Assembly (NCBI RefSeq): GCF_000300275.1
Contig: NZ_AMRN01000001.1
Coordinates: 186,001-250,000 of the forward strand
Origin: Thalassospira profundimaris WP0211
GTDB lineage: Bacteria; Pseudomonadota; Alphaproteobacteria; Rhodospirillales; Thalassospiraceae
Reading direction: 5' to 3'
DNA length: 64,000 bases
Shown here in pieces: positions 48,241 through 57,992 of this stretch (its first letter is position 1; the number at the start of each line of letters is the position of its first letter). The position numbers were made by a program, and so were the translations under genes. The notes beneath the pieces were generated by a model, which searched no databases, had not been told where the DNA came from, and was given only the letters and a program-made list of their open reading frames with translations.

Positions 48241-49272
48241 TTAGAACGTTTTACGCGGATCAAAGGCATCACGCACTGCTTCGCCGATAAAGATCAGAAG
48301 GCTGAGCATGGTTGCGATGGCAAAGAAGGCGGTAAAGCCAAGCCATGGCGCCTGAAGATTGTTCTTGCCCTGTGACAGCAGCTCGCCCAGGGACGGGGAG
48401 CCCGGCGGCATGCCAAGCGACAGGAAGTCGAGGGATGTGAGTGCGACAATCGAGCCATTCAACACGAACGGCAGGAAGGTGATGGTTGCGACCATCGCAT
48501 TGGGCAGAACATGGCGATACATGATCCGGGTGTCGGTCATGCCAAGTGCACGCGCAGCCCGGACATATTCGAAATTACGCGCACGCAGGAATTCGGCACG
48601 GACGAGCCCCGTCAAACTCATCCAGCTAAACAACACGAGGATAAACAGCAACGTCCAGAAACCCGGCGCAAACAGGCTGGCCAGAATGATCAGGATGAAA
48701 AGCTGTGGCAGGCCTGACCAGATTTCAATCACGCGCTGGAAGCCAAGATCGACCCAGCCGCCGAAATAGCCCTGCACCGCGCCAGCCGCAATGCCGATCA
48801 CGGAACTGACGGCGGTCAGTGCCAGACCAAACAGGATGGAAATCCGGAAGCCGTAGATCAGACGTGCGAGAACATCGCGGCCCAGTTCATCCGTGCCCAG
48901 CAAATGGCGCATTGAGGGCGGGGCTGGTTGCGGTTCACGCATTTCAAAATCGATGGTGTCATAGGAAAACGGGATCAAAGGCCAGATGGCAAAGCCGTTT
49001 TCGGCGATCTTGCCCTGAATATAGGGATCATAGAAATCGGTCTCGACATCGAAATCGCCGCCATAGGCCGTTTCGGGATGGTCGGAGATGATCGGCACGT
49101 ACCAGTCATCGCCATATTTGACGAAGATCGGTCTGTCATTGGCGACCAGTTCGGCCACGAGGCAAATGACAAACAGAATGGTAAAGATCACAAGCGACCA
49201 ATAGCCGCGCTTGTTGGATTTGAAGTTTGACAGGCGGCGACGGTTGAGCGGTGAGAGAACAGCATTGAACAT
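48241..49272 (-). CDS. yejE: Peptide ABC transporter permease (YejE-like)
   Basis: A 343-aa inner-membrane permease. An N-terminal helix, then a large periplasmic segment (residues ~45-130), is followed by five helices and the EAA-type loop RAARALGMTDTRIMYRHVLPN. ATG 49272 is two bases after the yejB stop, with a G-rich ribosome site inside yejB. A TTG at 49278 is the longer alternative. Confidence 0.92.
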   Translation of the reverse strand: MFNAVLSPLNRRRLSNFKSNKRGYWSLVIFTILFVICLVAELVANDRPIFVKYGDDWYVPIISDHPETAYGGDFDVETDFYDPYIQGKIAENGFAIWPLIPFSYDTIDFEMREPQPAPPSMRHLLGTDELGRDVLARLIYGFRISILFGLALTAVSSVIGIAAGAVQGYFGGWVDLGFQRVIEIWSGLPQLFILIILASLFAPGFWTLLFILVLFSWMSLTGLVRAEFLRARNFEYVRAARALGMTDTRIMYRHVLPNAMVATITFLPFVLNGSIVALTSLDFLSLGMPPGSPSLGELLSQGKNNLQAPWLGFTAFFAIATMLSLLIFIGEAVRDAFDPRKTF

Positions 49273-49274
49273 GA

Positions 49275-50393
49275 TCAATTCCCCCGCCCTTCGAAGTCGA
49301 TCCGTGGATCCACCAGATGATAGCTGAGGTCACTGATCAGGTTCATGATCAGGCCAAACAGCGTGAAGAAATAAAGGGTTGCAAACATCACCGGATAATC
49401 ACGCGTCATCACCGCGTTAAAACCAAGCAGCCCCAGACCATCAAGCGAGAAGATCACCTCGATCAGGACCGAGCCGGTAAACAGCATGCCAACCAGTGCA
49501 CTGGGGAACCCGGCAATGATCAGAAGCATGGCGTTGCGGAAAACGTGACCATAGAGCACGCGCTTTTCCGTCAGGCCCTTGGCACGGGCGGTCACGACAT
49601 ATTGCTTGTTAATCTCATCCAAAAACGAGTTCTTGGTCAGCATGGTGAGCGTGGCAAAACCCGAAATCGTGAGCGCAATGATCGGCAGGGTCAGATGCCA
49701 GAAATAATCAACGATCTTGCCCCATAGGGACAGTTGTTCCCAGTTTGACGATGTCAGCCCGCGTAACGGGAACCAGTCAAGATAGGCCCCACCGGCAAAC
49801 ACCACGATCAGCATGACGGCAAACAGGAAGCCCGGAATGGCAAAGCCGACAATGATCGCGGCTGATGACCAGATATCGAAGTTCGAGCCATCGCGCACCG
49901 CCTTGGTAATGCCAAGCGGGATCGAGATGATGTAAATGATCAGCGTTGACCAGATCCCCAGCGAGATCGAAACCGGCATCTTGTCGATCACAAGATCGAC
50001 CACATCGCGGTCCTGAAAATAGCTTTGGCCGAAATCGAAGGTCAGATAGTTCTTCATCATCATCCAGAAGCGTTCATGGGCCGGTTTATCAAAACCGAAC
50101 TGTACTTCGAGCTGTCTGATGACTTCGGGATCAAGCCCCTGCGCGCCGCGATAGTTGGACGTCGATGAGAAGTTGTTACCCGATGCAGAGGATGAAGCAG
50201 TGCTGCCGCCGCCGCTATCGCCGCCCTGATTTGTGATGCGGGCGGTTGATGAAACAGCCGTTCCCTGAAGTTGGGCAATCACCTGTTCGACCGGGCCGCC
50301 GGGGGCGAACTGAATGATCGCAAAGTTCAACAGCATGATGCCAAACAGCGTGACCGGGATCAGAAGCAAACGCCGAATGATATAGTTCAGCAT
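49275..50393 (-). CDS. yejB: Peptide ABC transporter permease (YejB-like)
   Basis: A 372-aa permease starting [19 protein letters not shown], with the EAA loop [20 protein letters not shown]. Residues ~50-75 contain a low-complexity Ser/Gly/Ala/Asn run in the periplasmic loop ([18 protein letters not shown]). It starts 3 nt after the binding-protein gene and pairs with YejE as the membrane channel. Confidence 0.92.
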   Translation of the reverse strand: MLNYIIRRLLLIPVTLFGIMLLNFAIIQFAPGGPVEQVIAQLQGTAVSSTARITNQGGDSGGGSTASSSASGNNFSSTSNYRGAQGLDPEVIRQLEVQFGFDKPAHERFWMMMKNYLTFDFGQSYFQDRDVVDLVIDKMPVSISLGIWSTLIIYIISIPLGITKAVRDGSNFDIWSSAAIIVGFAIPGFLFAVMLIVVFAGGAYLDWFPLRGLTSSNWEQLSLWGKIVDYFWHLTLPIIALTISGFATLTMLTKNSFLDEINKQYVVTARAKGLTEKRVLYGHVFRNAMLLIIAGFPSALVGMLFTGSVLIEVIFSLDGLGLLGFNAVMTRDYPVMFATLYFFTLFGLIMNLISDLSYHLVDPRIDFEGRGN

Positions 50394-50396
50394 GGC

Positions 50397-52349
50397 CTAG
50401 AATCCCCCCATCTGCAGTTTGGCGGCCTTTTCCGGGTCAATCCACCAACGCATTATCGACATTCCCTTAAGCGGCACCGTGTCCGGGCGACCAAAGATGT
50501 TCCACCAGACCATGCGGTCCCCACCCAGATACCATTGCGGAATGACGTAATTCCCCCACAGAAGTACGCGATCCAGTGCGCGGGTCGCAGCCACCAGTTC
50601 TTCCCAGCTGTCGGCAGATGCAACATTTTCGATCATCGCATCGACCACCGGATCCTTGATGCCGGCAAAGTTGCGAGAACCGGGTTGATCAGCGGCCTCG
50701 GAGCTCCAGAACACGCGCTGTTCGTTGCCCGGTGTCAGGGATTGCGTCCACCAATGGGTGGTAACTTCGAAATCGAAGGCCTGAATACGATTGACCCACT
50801 GGCCGGTATCAATCAGGCGAATATCCATCTCCACGCCAAGCTGTTTGAGGCGCGATTTGACCACCAGCGCGATCTTTTCAAGCCCCGGCTGGCGAATGAT
50901 CAGCTCGAACCGGAAGGGCTGCCCGGTTTCCTTGTTGACCAGAACCTTGTCGCGTACTTCCCAGCCCGCTTCGTTCAGAAGCGTCATGGATTCACGCAGG
51001 GCCTCGCGGCGCCCGTTCGGGGCATCAAAGTTTGGCAGCTTATAGGGTTCGGTGAACAACCTTGCGGGCAATTGATCGCGATAGGGTTCAAGCAGTGCCA
51101 GTTCAGCACCGGTCGGAATACCGGTCGCCGCCAGTTCAGAGTTGGCAAAGAAACTGTCGGTGCGGTGATAGGCCCCATAGAACATTGCACGATTAAGCCA
51201 CTGGAAATCGAGCCCGTATTGCAGCGCGCGGCGCACGCGCTTGTCGGCAAACAGCGGATTGCGCGCGTTCAGGACATAGGCCTGCATGCCTGTTGGCAAA
51301 TGATCAGGCATGAATTCCTTTTGGATGTCACCACGCTGAACCGCAGGCGTGTCATAGGCTGTGTTCCAGTCACGCGATGAATGCTCAGACCGGAGCATAT
51401 ATTCACCCGCCAGAAATGCCTGACGCTGCACTTCCATATCAAGATAGGTGTCATAGCGGATGGTATTGAAATTGTTCTGCCCGCGATTGACCGGGAGGTC
51501 GGCTGCCCAGTAATCCTTGACCCGTTCATAGGTGATGCGTCGGCCAGCTTCGATGCTGGCAACCTTATAGGCCCCGCTGCCGACCGGGATTTCAAAGGTG
51601 GTTTTGGCGAAGTCCTTACCTTCCCAGAACTTTTTCGGCATGATCGAAATGCCCGCCACGGTCATCGGTGTTTCGCGATTGTTGCCCGGCTTGAAAGTGA
51701 ATTTGACGGTCAGTTCGTCAATCACCTCGGCCCCTTCGATCTGGGAAAAATACTGGCGGTAGACGGGACTTCCCTTTTCGACCAGCACTTCATAGGAAAA
51801 CACCACGTCTTCGGCGGTGATGTCGCTGCCGTCCTGGAAACGCGCACGCGGATCAAGATGGAAGATGGCATAGGACCGGTCGTCCGGCACCTCGATCGAA
51901 TGGGCAATCAGGCCATACATGGCGTAGGGCTCGTCCGCGCTTGAAACCATCAGGCTGTCATAGATCAGACCAAGGCCCGCAGCCGGATTGCCCTTGAGCG
52001 TAAAGGGGTTAAGCGTATCAAAGGCAACGATGGAGGACTGCACCAGCGTGCCGCCCTTCGGCGCATCGGGGTTCACATAATCAAAATGGTGGAAATCCGG
52101 ACCGTATTTCAGATCGCCATACAGCGAAATACCGTGTGAGCGGGTGGTCAGCGGTGCCAGATCGGTCTCGTCAACAGCCACTGTCGGTGCCGGGTTCATC
52201 ACCGGCTTGTCAGCACCTTGCGCAATTGCGTTATGTAAAGGCAGTGCGACCGAAAGCAGGGTCAGTGCACTGGCAAAAAGGATGGATGTCATGGCGCCCC
52301 CGCGCCGCTTCCTGCCCGGCATTGTCATGCTGGCTGCATACGAAATCAT
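50397..52349 (-). CDS. yejA: Peptide ABC transporter binding protein (YejA-like)
   Basis: A 650-aa extracellular solute-binding protein family 5 member with a signal peptide (hydrophobic part about residues 20-42). Family segments include LTTRSHGISLYGDLKYGPDF, AEDVVFSYEVL and RRALQYGLDFQWLNRAMFYG. It delivers peptides to YejBE. It is first gene of the operon. The exact start among three close Met codons (52349, 52325, 52292) is not certain. Confidence 0.92.
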   Translation of the reverse strand: MISYAASMTMPGRKRRGGAMTSILFASALTLLSVALPLHNAIAQGADKPVMNPAPTVAVDETDLAPLTTRSHGISLYGDLKYGPDFHHFDYVNPDAPKGGTLVQSSIVAFDTLNPFTLKGNPAAGLGLIYDSLMVSSADEPYAMYGLIAHSIEVPDDRSYAIFHLDPRARFQDGSDITAEDVVFSYEVLVEKGSPVYRQYFSQIEGAEVIDELTVKFTFKPGNNRETPMTVAGISIMPKKFWEGKDFAKTTFEIPVGSGAYKVASIEAGRRITYERVKDYWAADLPVNRGQNNFNTIRYDTYLDMEVQRQAFLAGEYMLRSEHSSRDWNTAYDTPAVQRGDIQKEFMPDHLPTGMQAYVLNARNPLFADKRVRRALQYGLDFQWLNRAMFYGAYHRTDSFFANSELAATGIPTGAELALLEPYRDQLPARLFTEPYKLPNFDAPNGRREALRESMTLLNEAGWEVRDKVLVNKETGQPFRFELIIRQPGLEKIALVVKSRLKQLGVEMDIRLIDTGQWVNRIQAFDFEVTTHWWTQSLTPGNEQRVFWSSEAADQPGSRNFAGIKDPVVDAMIENVASADSWEELVAATRALDRVLLWGNYVIPQWYLGGDRMVWWNIFGRPDTVPLKGMSIMRWWIDPEKAAKLQMGGF

Positions 52350-52402
52350 GTGATTGTCGTCTTTCCCTGATGCAAGCTGATCACTGTTCTATTATGTGGA
52401 CT

Positions 52403-52669
52403 TAGGGTCAGGCCCTACTAATTTGGTTTGAATGGTCGATCATATTTGTGCGGATACGCGAAGCAAAACCGCAGGAAGATAAATATCTTTCAAGGTTTTG
52501 CGACAAAGTGCCCCATGCAAATATGATCGATCCAGAGGACAGAGTTTATATTTGCAAACTCCGACGTCAAACCCCTTGTGCGGGATTCCAACCCGCCCAG
52601 CGGGCTTTTCCTTGGATTTCACAAATATAAACTCTGCCATTCCAATCAAATTAGTAGGGCCTGACCCTA
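52403..52669 (+). repeat. Structured three-arm repeat, copy 1
   Basis: A 267-bp element. The outer stem pairs 52403-52424 with 52648-52669 (22 bp, perfect). Arm A pairs 52436-52448 with 52518-52530 (13 bp, perfect), with an inner hairpin gcaaaacc/ggttttgc around 52463-52501. Arm B pairs 52540-52554 with 52622-52636 (15 bp, perfect). Ends read tagggtcag ... ctgaccc(ta), reminiscent of REP-type elements. The second copy at 54243-54509 has the same loops but different, compensated stems. It lies in a 453-bp gap with no gene. Confidence 0.9.
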
Positions 52670-52802
52670 TTCCACGCGGCGCAATCAACGGTCACTTCGC
52701 GATGCCCCCTGCCCACGTTGTCTGTGAATGATGCCACACTAGAACCACCTGATAGTCACCGTTAAATCGTTCAATTTCAAGGCACCATCACGTGAGTTTG
52801 GT

Positions 52803-53723
52803 TTATCGCGCATCTTTTTGCGTCAGTTTTCGCCGCGCGGTTTCAAGCTTGATCTCTGACATCAACCAGTCACGGAACGCCTTGACCTTGCGCCGTTCCA
52901 GACGCCCGCGCGGATAACACAGCGAATAGGCATATGGACTGTCGACCGGCAGATCAAACGGCACGGTCAGGCGATTGGTCACAACATATTCCCCGATCAT
53001 AGCCGGATCGGACACCACAACACCAAAGCCACTTGCCGCGGCCTCCATGGCCATATCAAGGGTGGCAAAAACCGGCCCCTTGGTGCCGTCCACCCCCTTG
53101 ATACCGGTTCCTTCAAGCCAGATGCGCCAGTCTTCGCGCTGGGCAGAGCAGTGCAGAAGCGTCACACCCGCCAGGTCTTCGGGGGTTTTGAGTTGCTTGG
53201 CCAGATCGGGATGACAAACCGGCAACAGCCGTTCACCGGTCAGAAATTCGTGCACCAGCTGTTCGTTGCCATGATCGGCAAAGCGGATGGCGATATCGAC
53301 CTCGTTGAAGTCAACCGATGCCAGATCATCGTTATAGGTGCCCAACTGGACCTGAAAATCGGGATATTCCATCTGAAACCGCCCGAGCCGCGGCACGATC
53401 CAGCGCATGGAAAATGTCAGCGGTGCCGAAACAGACAGGTGGGTGTCATCGGCACGGTCTTCGACCTTGGCAACCGCGTCTTCGATGGCATCAAAGGCCG
53501 GGGTGAGGGCTTCAAGAAGGTTGCGACCGGCGCGGGTCAACCGCAGGCTTCTGTGGTGGCGCTCAAACAGCTGGCGACCCAGAACTTCTTCAAGATGCTG
53601 CACTTGCCGACTGACCGCCCCTTGGGTCACGTTAAGCTCATGTGACGCTTTGGTGAAACTTTCGAGACGACCGGCCACTTCGAAGGCACGGAGCGCATTT
53701 AGCGGCAATGGGCGGCGTTTCAT
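52803..53723 (-). CDS. LysR-family regulator (GcvA type)
   Basis: A 306-aa LysR protein. The HTH starts PLNALRAFEVAGRLESFTKA with NVTQGAVSRQVQHLE, the GcvA subgroup pattern. ATG 53723 matches family starts; the frame to 53783 is not supported. It is divergent from the DUF1127 gene (168-bp gap) and lies between the two structured repeats. Confidence 0.9.
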   Translation of the reverse strand: MKRRPLPLNALRAFEVAGRLESFTKASHELNVTQGAVSRQVQHLEEVLGRQLFERHHRSLRLTRAGRNLLEALTPAFDAIEDAVAKVEDRADDTHLSVSAPLTFSMRWIVPRLGRFQMEYPDFQVQLGTYNDDLASVDFNEVDIAIRFADHGNEQLVHEFLTGERLLPVCHPDLAKQLKTPEDLAGVTLLHCSAQREDWRIWLEGTGIKGVDGTKGPVFATLDMAMEAAASGFGVVVSDPAMIGEYVVTNRLTVPFDLPVDSPYAYSLCYPRGRLERRKVKAFRDWLMSEIKLETARRKLTQKDAR

Positions 53724-53891
53724 GACAGTGACTTTGCATGATGAAAACTCATGCAATGATGACAAAAGGTGGTTTGAGCGCAAGTATTTTTTCGGGTAAC
53801 TCTGGGTTTAACGAGATTAGTACAGACGCATCGTGGATGCGCGGGCCGCTGAATCGCTGAGAGCAGGCCTGATTTAAAGAGGATTAGAATC

Positions 53892-54101
53892 ATGGTTGCT
53901 ATCACCAAAGAAGCAGGCGCATTTGTCGCCACCCGCCGTAACCACACTGCCACCAGCCTTCTGGACTTGGCGCGCACTTGGCTTAAACGCCACGACCTGC
54001 GCCAGAAGCTGGCCGACATGGACGCACACATGCTGCGCGATATCGGCTGGACCGTCTATGACGCAAAACGCGAAGCCGCCAAGCCGTTCTGGAAAGCTTA
54101 A
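53892..54101 (+). CDS. DUF1127 (YjiS-like) small protein
   Basis: A 69-aa basic protein. The C-terminal half is a DUF1127 domain: LRQKLADMDAHMLRDIGWT, then DAKREAAKPFW. In alphaproteobacteria such small proteins bind RNA or affect phosphate, carbon and stress responses. AGAGGA precedes the ATG. It is divergent from a GcvA-type regulator, the arrangement often seen for this family. Confidence 0.88.
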   Translation: MVAITKEAGAFVATRRNHTATSLLDLARTWLKRHDLRQKLADMDAHMLRDIGWTVYDAKREAAKPFWKA

Positions 54102-54135
54102 CCCGCGCAACAGCGCACCAACTGAGTATTCTGTC

Positions 54136-54237
54136 ATGCAGAACAACGTATCGCCGCTTCACAGCGCAATTACCTTCCCGCTTCAGGTTCTGATTGAAGC
54201 CCTGATGGACGCGTGGAAAGGCATCAGCCTTAAATAA
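54136..54237 (+). CDS. Possible 33-aa protein after the DUF1127 gene
   Basis: A short frame, 34 nt after the DUF1127 stop, encoding a 33-residue peptide that begins MQNNVSPLHS. Its middle is an amphipathic or hydrophobic helix (FPLQVLIEALMDAW). No strong ribosome site is seen. It ends 5 nt before the second structured repeat. It could be a real small protein or chance. Confidence 0.35.
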   Translation: MQNNVSPLHSAITFPLQVLIEALMDAWKGISLK

Positions 54238-54242
54238 GGCTC

Positions 54243-54509
54243 TAGGGTCAGAACCAGTTAATTTGGTTCGAATGGTTAACCTGATTTGTGCGGATACGCG
54301 GAGCAAAGCCGCAGGAAGATTTATATCTTTCAAGACTTTGCGACAAAGTTGCCCGTGCAAATCAGGTTAATCCGCAGGACAGCCTTTATCTTTGCAAACT
54401 CCCGCGTCAAAACCCTTGGCCGGGATACCAGCCCGCCCGGCGGGATTTTCCTTGGATTTCGCAAAGATAAAGGCTGCCATTCCAATCAAATTAACTGGTT
54501 CTGACCCTA
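54243..54509 (+). repeat. Structured three-arm repeat, copy 2
   Basis: 267 bp, the same length and layout as copy 1. The outer stem pairs 54243-54264 with 54488-54509, arm A 54276-54288 with 54358-54370, and arm B 54380-54394 with 54462-54476, all perfectly paired. Compared with copy 1 the stems differ at 5, 5 and 3 positions, and all 13 changes are matched on the other arm. Loop segments such as gtgcggatacgcg, gcaggaagat, tttgcaaactcc and ccttggatttc are shared exactly. Confidence 0.9.
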
Positions 54510-54558
54510 CTAATCCCTGAGCGCAATTCCAGCTCCCCCCGCTGGAAAGTGCGTATTT

Positions 54559-54597
54559 AAATGTCGGTCGCACCCCCTGTGACCGACATTTTTTTTT
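54559..54597 (+). terminator. Strong plus-strand terminator
   Basis: Perfect 11-bp stem aaatgtcggtc (54559-54569) / gaccgacattt (54581-54591), then a run of T to 54597. It would end transcripts from the DUF1127 gene that read through the structured repeat. Confidence 0.85.
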
Positions 54598-54605
54598 GCT
54601 TTGGG

Positions 54606-55883
54606 CTATTTCTTTTCCGGGTGGCGCAGATACATCAGGTTTGCGGCATTGAGTACCGAATACATCACGGCAAACTGGGCATTGAATTCGAACTTTTCCG
54701 GTTTGGGATCAAACAGTTCGTAGATTTCACCGATCGAGCGTTTGCCATCAATCCGCGACAGGATCGCAGGCGATGCCGAGGGCATGGTGCGGGTCACTGA
54801 AAGGCCGGTAAAGGTGATCTTGATATTGCCGGTCTTGGCGACGGATCGGGCGAGTGCCGCGCCATCAACACGGGTGAAGGTCGGGATCAGTTCCGGCGAC
54901 GGGACCGGTGGTTTGACCTTGTTCTTGGCCTTGACGACATAAAAGGTGTGCTTGGTGATGTTGCCCGCCATCAGTTCGGCCAGGGCCGCGCGTTCGCGAA
55001 ATGGTACGTGCATTGCCTTATCAAGTACATCATGGCGTGAACAATAGGTGGTCGGGTCGTAGCGCATCGGTTCGATAAAGTTTTGCAGACGCAGACCAGC
55101 CGCCTCGACAAAATCAAACACCTCGTCGACGCGATAGGCACGGTCCTGTTGGTGCAACAACAGGTCATAGAACCCGGCATCACCGCCATGGATGTGATCA
55201 CCGACAAACGGGTTGCGCTTGAGCCAGTTGGTCCCGGGCAATGAATTAAACAGCGCCTTGCCGAAATTCAGGCGCTTGGCCCCGCCGGCCTCGGCATTAA
55301 GGCGTTCCATCATTTCCTGCATGTGATAGACGCCCTGACGACCCAACTCGCCATAGACCATCAGGCCCATCCCGCCATTGGGTTTCAGCGCATCGGCAAG
55401 CGCCCTGAGCCCGGCATCGGGATCGGGCAGGTGATGAAGCACCCCGCAACAATCAATATAGTCAAACGGGCCATATTCAGATGCCAGATCGACAAAGGAT
55501 CCGGTCACAAACGTGACGTTCTTTTCCAGACTGCGGCGCTTGATACGGGCTTCGGCAATTGCGCGCGAGCTTTCGGACAGATCGATATAGACGATCTCGG
55601 CCTTGGCCTTGCGGTCACGGGCCTGCTGGGCCAGCATGACCAGCGCATCGCCGGTGCCACCACCCGCGACAAGGATTTTGATTTTGCCACTTTTGGTCTG
55701 TGCCGATGGATCGCGCCCGCCAAAGACAAAATGCACGACCTCGTCCCAGTTGCCCGGTGATCCGGTGATCAGGCGCTTGTCCTCATCCTCGGGATTGCGG
55801 GCCGGATAGGGATAGGTTTCATACTGATCACGGGTCTTTGCAGAAGACTGGACGTGATCGGGCCTGTTTTTGTCGTCGGGCAT
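54606..55883 (-). CDS. Class I SAM-dependent methyltransferase with C-terminal extension
   Basis: A 425-aa protein. The SAM-binding motif I is ILVAGGGTGDAL near residue 70, the acidic residue is in VYIDLSESS, and FDYIDCCGVLHHLPDP is motif IV-like. After the methyltransferase core (~1-300) an extra C-terminal region (DGKRSIGEIYELFDPKP) resembles a small helical module. An N-terminal YPYPARNP segment matches a known family of tetratricopeptide-associated or peptide methyltransferases. The substrate is unknown. Confidence 0.83.
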   Translation of the reverse strand: MPDDKNRPDHVQSSAKTRDQYETYPYPARNPEDEDKRLITGSPGNWDEVVHFVFGGRDPSAQTKSGKIKILVAGGGTGDALVMLAQQARDRKAKAEIVYIDLSESSRAIAEARIKRRSLEKNVTFVTGSFVDLASEYGPFDYIDCCGVLHHLPDPDAGLRALADALKPNGGMGLMVYGELGRQGVYHMQEMMERLNAEAGGAKRLNFGKALFNSLPGTNWLKRNPFVGDHIHGGDAGFYDLLLHQQDRAYRVDEVFDFVEAAGLRLQNFIEPMRYDPTTYCSRHDVLDKAMHVPFRERAALAELMAGNITKHTFYVVKAKNKVKPPVPSPELIPTFTRVDGAALARSVAKTGNIKITFTGLSVTRTMPSASPAILSRIDGKRSIGEIYELFDPKPEKFEFNAQFAVMYSVLNAANLMYLRHPEKK

Positions 55884-55959
55884 TCGGCGATTTCCGGCAG
55901 AGAAGTGGTTGGGACGGGCTCATCCTATACCAGCAAAGTGCGTATTGAAATCCGCCTAT

Positions 55960-56961
55960 TTACCTGTTTGGGCGGCAATCAATCACCAGCTTGCCGGTCG
56001 CCGTGCGTTCGCGAATGGCCGTCAGGGCATCCATCGCATCTTCGAGGCGATAAACCGCCGAGATCATCGGCCGGATCGCTCCGGATTTCAGGCGTTCCAG
56101 CAGCTCCGCCATGCCCGCTTGCGCGATATCGGGATTTTGTTCGAGATAGGCGCCGAAATAAAAACCGATTGCGGTGACATTCTTGACCAGCAGGATATTG
56201 GCCGGGATTTGCGGCACGGTGCCGCTGGCAAAGCCAATCAGAAGCATCCGCGCACCGGGCGCAACGCAGCGCAGGCTTTGATCAAAGACATCACCGCCAA
56301 CCGGATCATAAACAACATCGACGCCTTTGGGCTGGCCAAGGCTTGCCGTGATTTCGCGCACCCGGTCGCGGATGTTTTCCGATTTATAATCAATGACATG
56401 GTCCGCACCATGGTTGCGCGCGATCTGGCATTTGTCCGCCCCACCGGCCGTGGCAATGACGGTTGCGCCCAGAAGCTTGGCACATTCGACGGCGGTCAAA
56501 CCGACGCCACCAGCCGCCCCATGCACCAGAACGATCTCGCCCGGTTTGATATCGGCGCGATACTTCAATGCAAACCAGCTTGTGCCATAGGCGATCTGAA
56601 AGGCTGCTGCGCTGTTGAAATCAACACCGTTCGGAAGCGGCATCACAAGACTACCGTCGGCCACGACCTGTTCGGCGTAACCGCCCCAATCGGGCATGGC
56701 CATGACGGCATCACCGGGTTTGACATGGCTGACATCATCGCCAACCGCGCGCACCGTGCCGCTAACTTCAAAGCCGGGGGAAAAGGGACCTTCGGGACGT
56801 TTTTGATATTTGCCTTGCAGGATCAGGGTATCGGCGAAATTGACCCCGCAGGCGGCAACATCAATCAGGACCTGACCGGGTTGCAGGATCGACGACGCCT
56901 GATCAGGGACATCCACCCATTGCGGTACTTCGCCAAATGCGCTGCAAATCCACGCCTTCAT
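55960..56961 (-). CDS. NADPH:quinone oxidoreductase-type MDR
   Basis: A 333-aa medium-chain reductase without zinc ligands. The N-terminal GroES-like domain has GVNFADTLILQGKYQ, and the Rossmann motif is HGAAGGVGLTAVECAK. This is the QOR/zeta-crystallin class that reduces quinones or enones with NADPH. ATG 56961 (MKAWICSAFGEVP) matches the family start. It is monocistronic, following the methyltransferase gene direction. Confidence 0.88.
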   Translation of the reverse strand: MKAWICSAFGEVPQWVDVPDQASSILQPGQVLIDVAACGVNFADTLILQGKYQKRPEGPFSPGFEVSGTVRAVGDDVSHVKPGDAVMAMPDWGGYAEQVVADGSLVMPLPNGVDFNSAAAFQIAYGTSWFALKYRADIKPGEIVLVHGAAGGVGLTAVECAKLLGATVIATAGGADKCQIARNHGADHVIDYKSENIRDRVREITASLGQPKGVDVVYDPVGGDVFDQSLRCVAPGARMLLIGFASGTVPQIPANILLVKNVTAIGFYFGAYLEQNPDIAQAGMAELLERLKSGAIRPMISAVYRLEDAMDALTAIRERTATGKLVIDCRPNR

Positions 56962-57098
56962 CCCGGTTTTCCTGCCTATTGTTGTCCTGACTATCGGCAG
57001 TGTGCCGACTGCACCGCGTGCAGACAAGGCGACAAAGGACTAAACCGGACGAAAACCGGCAACAACCCGGTAGATACGGAAATCTGGCGAATGGAAGA

Positions 57099-57416
57099 TC
57101 AGAAAATGCGCTGACGCTTGCGCTTGCGGGTCAGCAGAAGAAGGATGGCGGATGGCACAAACAAGACAACCAGGGCCGGTGCCAGCAGGATCGGCACAAA
57201 GATGGTGTCCCATGCCCAAACGGAAATGTAGCGCTGGATCACGGATTGCAACAGGTTCAGGCTGCCGGTATCAAGGCGATACCAGAGCTCGCCGGCGGCG
57301 ACCAGACGAAAACTTCCTGTTTGAAGCGCGGTAATGGAGTCATCGACCAGCACAGCAATGCTGGCAAAAAGCAGTAACCATCCCAACGCCCGGAAAAACC
57401 ACATTATCCGCTCCAA
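57099..57416 (-). CDS. Small two-helix membrane protein, unknown
   Basis: A 105-aa protein with a helix at residues ~5-23 and another at ~72-93. The loop contains WYRLDTGSLNLLQSVIQRYIS, and a basic tail follows (TRKRKRQR). Similar small proteins are common in alphaproteobacteria, but no function is known to me. A start at the fifth residue is possible. Confidence 0.7.
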   Translation of the reverse strand: MERIMWFFRALGWLLLFASIAVLVDDSITALQTGSFRLVAAGELWYRLDTGSLNLLQSVIQRYISVWAWDTIFVPILLAPALVVLFVPSAILLLLTRKRKRQRIF

Positions 57417-57753
57417 GCGACCTGTCAGGGTCGGTATATTAGAAAAACAACAACAAGCCTAATGGTTTGCAGATAAAGGGTAAAGGGATGCATTTGTATA
57501 ACAAAACATTACCCATGAGTTGCAAACACCTGACACCAAACCTTACGGATCAGACATCAACAAGAAGTAAAGATGCCGACAACGCCCCGTTTACCAAGGG
57601 TTTGCGGCGATTAAATGTCAGAAACACAGGCCATTTTACAGACCAATCCGTGGGATTTACGCAAAGTGAAAAAAGAGGCTGATTGGGCCTTGTCAAGCGC
57701 GGGCGTCTCGGCTAATGTCCGCCCGCTTTCGCGATAAATCAAAGATCGCATGT
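57417..57753. other. Intergenic region before tRNA-Ser
   Basis: 337 bp holding the promoters of the membrane-protein gene and tRNA. No conserved element or small gene is recognised. Confidence 0.4.
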
Positions 57754-57843
57754 GGAGAGGTGGCCGAGTGGTTTAAGGCGCACGCCTGGAAAGCGTGTTG
57801 GGGTGTAAGCCCCTCAGGGGTTCGAATCCCCTCCTCTCTGCCA
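57754..57843 (+). tRNA. tRNA-Ser (anticodon GGA)
   Basis: A 90-nt tRNA. Acceptor stem ggagagg / cctctct (one G-U), D-arm tggccgagtggtttaaggc, anticodon loop ctggaaa with GGA, a long variable arm typical of Ser, and T-loop ggttcgaatcc. The CCA end is encoded. It reads UCC/UCU codons. Confidence 0.97.
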
Positions 57844-57992
57844 CTGACACAAAAAGCATTTTTCCAAGACATACAGGCAAGATCAACCGGCACATATCCA
57901 TGTGTCAGGTTCTGATTTGTCGCGTGTTTTGCACGGCTCCTGACAACAGGCTGTCAGGGCGTATTGATCATAATGTGCTTTTGCAAGGAAGC

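Noticed and set aside
52403..54509. Retron, diversity-generating or group II intron origin of the structured repeats
   Set aside because: No reverse transcriptase or intron-encoded protein is in the window, and no intron domain V-like motif was seen.
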